From positions 62,001-126,000 of the forward strand of contig JAKSZP010009321.1 of assembly GCA_022478985.1 (NCBI GenBank): 64,000 nucleotides of DNA, in the 5' to 3' direction. This stretch comes from Massospora cicadina (lineage: Eukaryota > Entomophthoromycota > Entomophthoromycetes > Entomophthorales > Entomophthoraceae). Shown here piece by piece: positions 55,700-64,000 of the stretch. Each line of letters starts with the position of its first letter. Position 1 is the stretch's first letter. Under the pieces are notes generated by a model. The model made no database searches and was not told the origin of the DNA. It saw only the letters and a program-made list of their open reading frames with translations. A program made the translations under genes and the position numbers.

Positions 55700-57622
55700 G
55701 GAGGGAGCAGTCCAGAAAAAGCAGAGTAACAGGAAGGTAAGTCTTTAATTAAAAATCATAGAATCTGAAACTTCCAAGTCGCTAGGTCTCTCCATAACAT
55801 AACACTTGGTGTGTGGAGCAGTAGAAGGTTGGGGTTAGGGCGTTGCGTCATCAGTAGAGGGTGCTTCATTCCCTAAGCTGACTCCACTTTTCCAACTCAT
55901 CAGCTTGCTTCTTCCAGAAGGAATTTTTGGTGGCCAAAGATTCCACAATACAAGCATGGGTCATGGCATGGTTTTGATCTCTGAAAGTTTCTGACAGCAT
56001 GAATATTGGGTCAATTCCCCTTATCAAGAGCTTTGCGTATCTCTGGCTTGGGCAATTCCATTATTGACTCCTTAATGTTGAGGATAGGTTTAAGATCGTT
56101 TTGGCGTTCTGGAATTAAAGTACCAAATTGTTAATGTGTTGGAAAACGGAGAGAACAGATGAGATGGAATCATCTAAGGTAACCCGGTCACAAAAATTTA
56201 ACAACTGTGCTTCATGATAGAAGCGTTCCAAAATTTAATATGACTTCCCTCATCCTGTGTGGATATGCATGAAAGCCTGCTTATAGTTAGAGAGGGTTAA
56301 GTTACTGCTGAATTCTTTAATAAGGGCTTTCTTAATGGCTACCCATGTGGTGCATGTTTTAAAATAAGGCATCATAATTTCTCATGTCTTGCCATCCAAA
56401 CAGGTTTTTATATGCTGGTATTTTTATCAGTTGGTAGCCGGCTCAATCACACCCTCATACACAAAGAGGTATGACTGGATTGTCTCAGTCCCAAGACATA
56501 CTTCTTTAATAAAAGAGATTGGAAATATCCGATGGGTTCAGAGAGGACATGAATGACAGTAGAGAGTAGGCACTCCTAGTCAGTGGTCTCTGTGGTGCCT
56601 AGATCAGTATGTGGGATAACCCTTTCAAACTGACGGAGGATCTCATCCATGACATCCTGAATAGTGGCGTAGCATTCATTGATATGCTTAAGGGGGCCTT
56701 AGAATCTAAAAGTTGGCGTAGCTGATTAATCTCTTTGGACTGTTGTACCAATTTCTTGGAGAGATTATTTTTTATATTCAATTGCTTAGAGTCAGGTAAT
56801 TATCCATTCATTGTGGCGATTTGCTTGGTTTTTGGAGGCGACCAGTTTGGAGCGGGTGCCAGTAATATTCACATATTGGTTGTACAAGGAGGGGAAGGTC
56901 AAATCAGCAACTAAATATTCCCCCTCGTTAGTCATATCAGCTTTTCAAATCATCAGTAACGGTTGTCATTTGAGAGCTTTAATTTGGGTTTTATGGTCTT
57001 CATTTAGAAAAATCCAGCAGGTGAGGAGGCGCCCAGAGGACCTTGTGGACCTTCAGGCACAGGGGCCCATTCTCTCCTTCTCTCCCACTTGGTCCTGTTT
57101 TACTGAGGGCCTCATGTTGCACCGTGATTTCTGGAGTTGGCATCATTGTGAGTCATTTTCTAAGCTGCTGAATATGGCTGAACAAATCGATGAGTTGAGA
57201 ATAGTTGCCTAACAATCTTTGATAATTCAGTTGAGGAGGGTGGATAAGGCATGTTCCACTCTCTGGTCTAAGCCAGCAGTTAATTGGACCATCCGCTAGG
57301 TGAATTTATTCTGCAAGTATTAGATGACTCCAGTGTCAATTTGAGACAGGTGGCGTTGGATGTCATTGATCTACTGAAAATTGTCCAAAATGGCCTCTTG
57401 ATTATCACAGCCAAAATTAGAGGCGGTGTCAAGTAACTCAAGGAGTTGAGAGTGAATCTGGTGGATCAATCCTAGCTGTTGCTGCATCTCCATATGTTGG
57501 AGTGCAAGCAACTTCATGTGATGGTGTAAGACAGGATGAACAAATAGCCAGAGGTAGGGTTCCATATGGGCCACTCCTACTTTGCTGCTAGGAATCTCAG
57601 GTGAGTTGTAAAGTTGTGCCAT
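55700..57622 (-). pseudogene. Gag region of G2, broken
   Basis: A start at 57622 opens an 83-codon frame (MAQLYNSPEIPSSKVGVAHM) with a glutamine- and histidine-rich helical stretch. Further − strand frames continue with MNIKNNLSKKLVQQSKEINQ (56781) and capsid-like segments near 56500-56000. No CCHC knuckle is obvious. Assignment rests mainly on position between the 5' LTR and the protease. Confidence 0.5.
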
Positions 57623-57776
57623 GTTGAAGGGAAGCCGTGCGGAATGACTGTAATTAGGTCAGTATGTTGGATTGCATGCATTTAAGATGCTCACTGGTGC
57701 GCTTTGCACCTAATTGCAGCATTTTTCCACAGAAGAAGTAATATACTTAACTGACGGAATATTTAATTCAGGGGAC

Positions 57777-58280
57777 TGTTCTGACCACTTATAACTAAAA
57801 CTAATACCTTTTGAATTAAATTAAAAGATTGGCCTTTTAAGTTTTTTATCAAATTGCGGCGAGGGGATAAAAAAACCCTACCATAATCTCTCTGCTTAGT
57901 ATTTTATTGTGTTGAGGCTTGAAGTTCAATCAGGCTAGAAATGTCCAAATTAGGGAATATGGCGATTCAACCTATAAGAGCTCTTGAGTCTCACTTTGCT
58001 TCTATGGGACGACTGATGGAGGGTTAATACTGGGTAGGACCAGTCCTTTAGGCAAAAATTTATTATTAACCCAATCAATGGGCTGGAAAATATTTGCACC
58101 TTGCGGGACCCCTCCAACCCTATAAAAGGGGGTGGTCTCCATCTAGATGTGTAAAGTAACATGAAAGTGGGCCGGGGAGGAACCTCAGACAGACTCCCTT
58201 GATTCCGCCGCATGGTTGGTGCAATCTGAATGCCCAAACTCATGCTATTTGCCTAAGAAGTGTTAGTAAATATGTTACCA
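57777..58280 (+). repeat. LTR-like repeat of family H in the G2 leader, + strand (about 504 bp)
   Basis: Starts TGTTCTGACC after a short purine tract and ends CA at 58280. It contains CCCTATAAAAGG, and its leader continues to about 58340. It is the inverted counterpart of 54191-54684. The pair brackets the Gag and protease region of G2 in opposite orientations. Confidence 0.5.
58121..58128 (+). promoter_or_regulatory. TATA box of the family H LTR
   Basis: TATAAAAG preceded by TTGCACCTTG and a GGGACCCC block; the same combination occurs on the − strand at 54344-54351. Confidence 0.5.
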
Positions 58281-58678
58281 TAATTTTAGGGGTTCCAACG
58301 AGAATTAACCGGGGACTTCTGGCCAATTTTACCCCATATTGAAACCCAAAACACTCTTATTGCAATATCAGACTTATAATTGTCTGACACAATCATCAGG
58401 GGCCATAGCTCCTCCTGAAAGAGCTCTGATGGTTTAGCAACATCAAGGACCTGAATTTGATAGGTGGATTCATCAGGAACTGATATAGTAAAAGTCATGG
58501 TCACACAGAACTCAATTTCTCATGGTTGAGGTAACATCACGCCTTAGTTATTGATAGTGACTCATAAGGTCAAACTCACATTCTCCTCTATATTAGGATG
58601 GCTGTCTTTGCTGGAGTTATTCATATGGAAGGTAGGTCTTCACCAGGAGCCTCAGAAGGACCTTACAGAAAGCACCAG

Positions 58679-59296
58679 TTTTTAGGACTTTGATGTCCTC
58701 TCTGAAGCTCATGGCCTTTGAAGGATGTTTGATTACTAGTCAAATGCAGTTCTAGCATAATCTCTTAAGGACGACATTCCCTAAGGCAATCTCTCGACAG
58801 AAATTCTTCATTGAGGCTAATCTGCTCACTATAAACAGGCAAAGTTTTCTGTATAAAACAGTCAAGTAAAACTTCTAGTAAATAACTAGGAAAATCTGAA
58901 AGTAATTTAATAATAAAAATCTTGAAATATCCATAGGCTGCAGAGGTACTTGGGATCGCTTAGGGGTAATTTGAGTGTTAATTAGAATTGAGATGGGTAA
59001 GGAGACCTCTTTGACAATGTGACAGGAGGCGTAGGCTTTCTTTAAATTCTTTTTCTTTTGTCAGGTCAGCAGATTCTGTGGACCTTCAAGTGGCAAGATC
59101 TTAAACAGCTGACTTGGTGCTTTTACTCATTGAATTGGCAGATCATTCCAGGGTTTGAACTTCCTTTCACCCTTTTGGAAGTTCATTATTCGAGTTATTT
59201 CAACACTCATTGAATTGGTGGAGTCTCTTTGGTAAGTTACAATTCAGATCAGTTTAAAGCTGGCTATTTATTGTTTGATTCTCATGATTCCTGACA
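58679..59296 (-). repeat. 5' LTR of G2 (about 618 bp)
   Basis: On the − strand starts TGTCAGGAATCATGAGAATC and ends near 58679, followed by CTGGTGCTTTCTG, a possible primer-binding region. Pairs with 50793-51409. Confidence 0.75.
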
Positions 59297-59498
59297 GGCC
59301 ACTAAGTCAAAATCCCCATTTGAGGAGAAAGGGCAGCAACGTGGTAATGATGGCTACTAAAGACCAGTTGTTGTGTAACCCTGAGAAACATGGCACATGG
59401 TAGGCGGTGACTATAAAAAGTGATAAAATTATGAATAATAAAATTTTTGAGTGGAAATTTATTATTAACAAAATTTGAGATTGATCAATAACCATACC
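59297..59498 (-). repeat. Short internal start of a G1-family element next to G2
   Basis: Lies directly after the G1-family LTR end (CCCCCACA, then GGTATGGTTATTG) on the − strand, and is cut by G2 at 59296. Weak similarity to the leaders of the other family members. Confidence 0.4.
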
Positions 59499-60215
59499 TG
59501 TGGGGGACAGTTGTTTTTAAGTGATATGGGGCTTGGGAGTAAATCTAATTTGCATGAACTGATGGTAGCATGAACCCATTTGATTCCAGTCAATTGGAAT
59601 TTTTTAACTAATTTGACGCGGAATTGATCTTTCACTGTCCAGCTGATTATTTCATAATTTATGCACCAATTTCCCCTCCCAGTGCGATTCTATTTGGCGG
59701 GTCAGCAATGATTCATTCAGCGGGTGACTGGTTGCACCCATGGTCAGGCCACATAGAGGTGATCCCATTGTGCATTGAACAGATTTGATGCCTAAAACCC
59801 ACTGTGGTTGTACCCACCTCTTCCAGCGGAAGGTAAACGCCCTGGTGGGGTTTTGAACCTGCTCATACAGCAGGTGGCTCAATTCCGCCGCACCTCAATT
59901 TATTTAATTTAATGGCCCCCTTATCAGGACCTGAAATTGTCATGGGGGAGAGATGCCCACCATTACCCTCTTGTGGTGGCCCCTCACCACTGCCTCCTCC
60001 ACACACACCCTGATCCACTGCATCAACTCTTGGGTGGTGAGGTATTGGGAAAATGGTGCAACTTTGAGGGGTATGCTATCACCCACCTCCCATCCACCAC
60101 ATGGGACAACTTGCCCTGGGTTATAAGAGGGACGGCCACCTTCCACACCCCCTTCTTTGTGCAGAACAGGAATTTACTGCAATTGAGGCACAGGGGTTTC
60201 TCCCCTGGACTTACA
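59499..60215 (-). repeat. LTR of the G1 family, − strand (717 bp)
   Basis: On the − strand starts TGTAAGTCCAGGGGAGAAAC and continues with CCCAGGGCAAGTTG...CATGTGGTGGATG, the region equivalent to CATGTGGTAGATGAGAG in G1. Together with 48874-49594 it would form the two ends of one − strand element, split by G2 and lacking gag to reverse transcriptase. Confidence 0.6.
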
Positions 60216-60461
60216 CTTACACCCCTACTTGATTCAAGCGGACACTTTTACCCTTTAAATGCTTAAACTCTGATAACTATTAATCCAAATGCATCTATAT
60301 TAATATTAGCTTAATTGAATTTCCAGTTTGGTCAATGCTTTAACCGGGTTGCGTCTATCACCATACTTCTAAAAACTAATTAATAAACTGGGATTTGTAC
60401 CAGATATTAAGTATCCATATTATTATGGACTTGTAGGGTCCTATTATAATTAAGGCGATAC

Positions 60462-61015
60462 TGTTGAGATATGCTGGAAGATTTGTGCAGGGTTCAGCCC
60501 ACTGAGCAATAGGACAGATGATATGGAGATTGCCAGTCCTCAGAACACACTTTATAAATATAATAAAAGACAGAGCAATTGCCTCAACAACAATTCTTTA
60601 TTAATTTTTAGTATATAATAGAAGATACTCTCTGCTCCACTCTTCCTCTCTACTATTAATTCTCCTTATTAATCTTCTCATCTCGCTTATATATCAGCAA
60701 CTTTGGTTAATACCAACCCTTTTGCTTAGACTATTCAGTTATGCCATATTCTCATTTTTTAGGAGAGCTACTATCCTTAAATTCACTAATACCTTAGTTT
60801 GAGGCAATATACTAAATATTTGTCATATATCAACATCACCTTATCGCCTAATTTGGAGGCAATTCAATAATCATTTGTCCAAAGCTCAGTATCAACCTGT
60901 CTCCTTATGTCAAGGCGATCTCATCAATATTAATATACTACTCAATTCAGCCAATACTACCTATACTGTTGTAGCAACTTAGGGCTTATAATCCAGTCAT
61001 ATCAGAATCTCAACA
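60462..61015 (-). repeat. 3' LTR of G3 (554 bp)
   Basis: The + strand reads TGTTGAGAT...ATCTCAACA, a 9-bp terminal inverted repeat starting with TG and ending with CA. Just before its start on the − strand is a short purine tract, ATAGGGTAA. It contains TATAAATATAATAAAAG-like sequence near 60555. Confidence 0.7.
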
Positions 61016-61077
61016 TTACCCTATGACTGGACGATAAGTATCTTATTGTTTATATGCTAAAGGAACTTTGCGTGCAC

Positions 61078-64000
61078 TCAGTTAATGATCCAACTACTTG
61101 TGTGGTCCTTGATAGTATAGGTGTCAACACCAGTTTTCTCAATTATTTCAAATGGATTAATACTGATGCTGGCCAATTTTTGCTTCCAACTAAACCTGTG
61201 TTGGTCATGAAATAAAACTATATCCTCATCTTTATAATGTTCTATCCTGCTACGCTTTTCCTGATTAGCATCTTGATTATTTATCTTCTTGGCTAAGCTG
61301 GATAAGTATGCTTCAAATTGCAACTTGATTAACATGTTCGCTGGTTAGTCAAGTAACGTTGGGGATCCATTCCAATGGTATCTTCCACTCAGGCATAGAG
61401 CAGTGCCATAAGATCTGGGTGCCGTCCATATAGTAACTGAAAGGGATCCCTGTTGCCATATGGTAGCTAATGTTGTATGCAAAGAAAGCGGTGGAAAGGA
61501 GTTAACTCCAATTTGAAGGTTAATATGTTACTAATTTGTGGAGTATATTCACCAAGGTTCCATTAACTCTCTCAATCATATCGTTGGACTTGGGATGATA
61601 TGGGATCATCAAAACTCCATGGATGGCCATAAGCTTGTTCAGCTTTATAAGGATGTGGGAGGTGAAGTTGGTTCCATTATTGGTGAGGATGAACTGAGGG
61701 CAGCCATGTCACTGGACAATACATTCCATTATGAACTTGGCCACTGTGACCGCCCAAATCCTTGATTGCCCATGCTTCTACCCACCTGGTAAAGTGGTCG
61801 ATTGCCACCAGAATGTACTTGGACCAGTTAGGTCCCATTGGCAGAGGCCTAACTAAATCCAGGGAAACTGCATGCCAACTCAAAATGTGGTTTTACTAAC
61901 CGGTATGAAGTCTTCTGGAGGAACGACTTTTTACTGGCACTGGTGGAAACATAAAATGGTTTCAAGCACGTCAAAGCTCATGTTCTTTCAATAATACCAA
62001 GGGCAAAACAATTCCAACGTCTTGCGCATGCCACTATGTCTGACTGCCTTATGTGCACTCATGATAATTCTAAACCATGCCGAGGGTTGCAGAAAGTTCA
62101 ATGTAGAGTCTCCAATCTGTTTGTAAAGTAAAGCGTTTTTTCTGGAATATATTGGCCCTAATTCCATCTTTTATCTTGATGACTTGAGGCGGTTCGTGGT
62201 TGTCAGAAAATCGACTATGGGATCTGCTAGTTGGCAGGCCAACCACTATGAAGACTGGTCATCCCTTGCCATTTCACCTTAGGCGTCAGGGCTAGCAGCG
62301 CCAGCTAACCCCTTGGCATGTCACCCGTGCCATTTGGGGTCCCCTAGCCTAAACTCCAACCAATGAATTAAATATAAACTTATAACAAAAGGTAGAATAG
62401 GCAAAGGGAGATATATATTGATAGGGAAGCGCCAGGTATTTATACTATTTACAAAAGGGCTACTGCGCCCACTACTGACCTATTGGCTCTTCCGCTGGTT
62501 CTTCCATCCAACCAATCTTCTTCTTCTTTCTCTACAAAATTCTCTTCCCTGGCGTCAACCCTCTCGCTCCATCCTTCCTTATGTCTGAATTAGTTTTGGC
62601 TCATCCTTAGCCTTAAGTCGCCAGTGAGCCATATAAATAATTAATCTAAATAAATGTCAAATTTGGGTTTGACCTTTGAGTTGATAATAATGTGCCAGAA
62701 ACAACTTTGGCAGCTCACTTGACTCGGAATATCTTGGCATCTCAATGACATCTATTCTCATCTTATCTTAATAATAAATGAAGCACTGGAAACAACCTTG
62801 GCCGCCTTAAACTCATAATTGTTGGATCCACTGACATTGGATTATCAGGCAGCATTTTCATGGATAAATGATTGAATCGAATAAATCAGCTTTCTGCCAA
62901 AAATCCCACAGTGCACCACAAATGGCAGTTGGCGTCAAACACTGATTCTGCTGACAGATATCAATTGGATCATCCTTGGCTATTAATCGCCAGTGATCCT
63001 TATACTAATTTGGGGCCACTGTTTGGCCCCACTTGTACTTAATACCAAACTTGGCGGAATACTAATTTTGGCTCAACCCAAATTGAGGAGCAACTAACCA
63101 TTAATCATATCAAATCATACAAAATTCAGTCAATAAGCCATTCCACCTGGATTGGCCATATCATCCCAAATAACAATTAAATCATTGCAGGATTCCATCT
63201 GGTTAAAATTCCGACAATGGTTGTATTTCCCGCTGAGTATTTTATTGTACATTATGTCAATCAGATCCACCATAACTGCAATCATTGGTAATCTTGATAA
63301 GCAATCATTGATATGATGTTTTTCTCCAGGTCAGTGGAGGATCTCAAAGTCAAAAGCCTGCCTTTGAAGGCCCATTGGGCTAGACGCCCTTCAGGCTCCT
63401 TGAGATTCTTCAACCATCATAACAAAACATGATCCGTTATGACTTTGAACTTCACTCCATGAAAGTACACCCTAAATTGCTTATATGCGTAGATCACCGC
63501 TAAGCACTCCCACTTGATCATGGTATAATTACGCTAATGGCAGTTCAGGCTCCAATTGCAGTATGAAATGGGGTTCTCCTCCTCCTCATCGTCTTTTAGG
63601 GATTGGACTGCCTCAAGGGCGGAAAGGAAGCATCCATCTGAACAATGAATTTTTCACCAAAATTTGGATAGAGTAGCATTGACGCACTGACCAACGCCGT
63701 CTGGGTGTCAAAGGAGCACTTTTGGCGTTCAGTACATTCAAACACAGCATACTTCTTTAGCAGCTCAAATAACAGTTCCTGATACAACTGAAGTTAGGGA
63801 TTAAGCGTCAATAATAGCTCACCATTCCCAAAAAACTTGTATGTCCCGTTTACTGGTTGGCGAATTCATCTTCTGAATATCTTCCATCTTGGCTGGTTGG
63901 TGTTTAAGCCCCGTTGAATCCACTACAAGCCCCAGGTACTCCAACTGATCTTTGAATAAGTGGCATTTATGGGTTTTGATCTTAATGTTGGCCATGGCTA
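61078..64000 (-). pseudogene. Pol of G3 (RT, RNase H, integrase), interrupted by a solo LTR
   Basis: On the − strand from the edge: reverse transcriptase thumb KTHKCHLFKDQLEYLGLVVD; RNase H start SFDTQTALVSASMLLYPN (about 63720) and FIVQMDAS; TDHVLLWWLKNLKEPEGRLAQW (about 63440-63370); then the linker SAGKYN at 63236-63222 is split by the LTR and resumes at 62195 with HEPPQVIKIKDGI. The integrase has AIDHFTRWVEA (about 61800), TNNGTNF (usual TDNGTNF, first Asp to Asn), [15 protein letters not shown], and the C-terminal NPFEIIEKTGVDTYTIKD. Multiple stops. The loss of the second catalytic aspartate and the LTR insertion make it non-functional. Confidence 0.75.
62201..63216 (-). repeat. Solo LTR of family L (1016 bp) inserted in G3 pol
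   Basis: On the − strand begins TGTCGGAA and ends TTCTGACA. It is the reverse complement of the LTR at 32352-33303, with TATAAATA at 62437-62444. It is flanked by 5-bp GTGGT (62196-62200) and ATGGT (63217-63221), a target duplication with one difference. The host frame is continuous if the LTR and one 5-bp copy are removed, so it is a true solo LTR from LTR-LTR recombination. Confidence 0.8.

Larger units (their letters stand above)
50793..59296 (-). mobile_element. Ty3/Gypsy element G2 (LTR to LTR), − strand
   Basis: About 8.5 kb including two inserted LTRs of family H. 5' LTR 58679-59296, Gag 57622-55700, protease 55620-55360, reverse transcriptase and RNase H 54100-52600, integrase 52400-51655, 3' LTR 50793-51409. 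The polypurine tract before the 3' LTR is TTGAGGGGGGGCAC on the − strand. The flanking five bases do not match, so either the target duplication has decayed or the element is recombinant. It sits inside a − strand G1-family element. Confidence 0.8.
60462..64000 (-). mobile_element. Ty3/Gypsy element G3, − strand, cut by the right window edge
   Basis: 3' LTR 60462-61015, integrase 61078-62195, solo LTR insertion 62201-63216, RNase H and reverse transcriptase from 63222 to the edge. The Gag, protease and 5' LTR would lie beyond 64000. Confidence 0.8.

Noticed and set aside
56811..57212. A 133-codon + strand frame as a gene
   Set aside because: It lies antisense to the Gag region of G2 and shows no family features; treated as a shadow frame.
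1..64000. CRISPR arrays, bacterial operons or a phage-type defence system
   Set aside because: No spaced direct-repeat array, no ribosome-binding sites with clustered intact genes; the content is consistently eukaryotic retroelements.

Overview
This window looks like a transposon graveyard from a large, repeat-rich eukaryotic nuclear genome. I found no gene that I would assign to the host, no rRNA and no free-standing tRNA gene. Almost every protein-like stretch belongs to a retroelement: L1-type LINEs with an endonuclease, a reverse transcriptase and a C-terminal CCHC zinc finger; Ty3/Gypsy LTR elements including chromodomain-bearing chromoviruses; and short tRNA-derived SINEs. Moderately GC-rich element bodies in very AT-rich spacers, together with these families, suggest a filamentous fungus with an expanded genome (a rust-type basidiomycete would fit). 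That assignment is inference; other eukaryotes are not excluded.

Layout. 1-4083: a + strand LINE of family A (copy A1), cut by the window edge, carrying a SINE. 4084-6895: a − strand family A relative that A1 apparently inserted into. 6896-8346: AT-rich spacer holding two nested SINEs. 8347-10982: a 5'-truncated, GC-rich LINE (family B) with a 15-bp target duplication. 11387-13319: ORF1-only LINE-like element C1 (−). 13723-21191: chromovirus G1 (+), followed by a second truncated start of its internal region. 21986-23929: ORF1-only element C2 (+), with a 142-bp SINE beside its tail. About 24240-26055: a decayed G1-family − remnant. 26640-32036: full-length LINE D (+) with a 13-bp target duplication, inserted next to the 3' end and LTR (32352-33303) of another Gypsy element. 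33327-35240: ORF1-only element C3 (−). 35461-40669 and 41506-46779: two near-full-length family A LINEs (A2, A3), each with its own target duplication. 46797-48600: AT-rich spacer. 48600-60215: a − strand G1-family element that is interrupted by Gypsy element G2 (50793-59296, −), which itself holds two short LTRs of family H in opposite orientations. 60462-64000: Gypsy element G3 (−), running off the window and interrupted by a solo LTR (62201-63216).

How the parts work together. LINE families A, C and D and at least one SINE end in related 3' tails of about 45 bp, built around GTCCRTCCC-(2-4 nt)-GGTC and AATAAA. This is the classic sign of parasites using one LINE reverse transcriptase. Family C encodes only a LINE ORF1-like RNA-binding protein with a CCHC knuckle and no reverse transcriptase; three copies of about 1.9 kb make it a HAL1-like non-autonomous LINE. 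Family A has an ORF1/ORF2 junction of the form TGATG preceded by a perfect GC hairpin, which suggests termination-reinitiation. The most interesting content is therefore a small LINE/half-LINE/SINE community sharing tails and possibly a 5' end, rather than any host operon. All coding regions shown are broken to some degree, so nearly all are recorded as pseudogenes.
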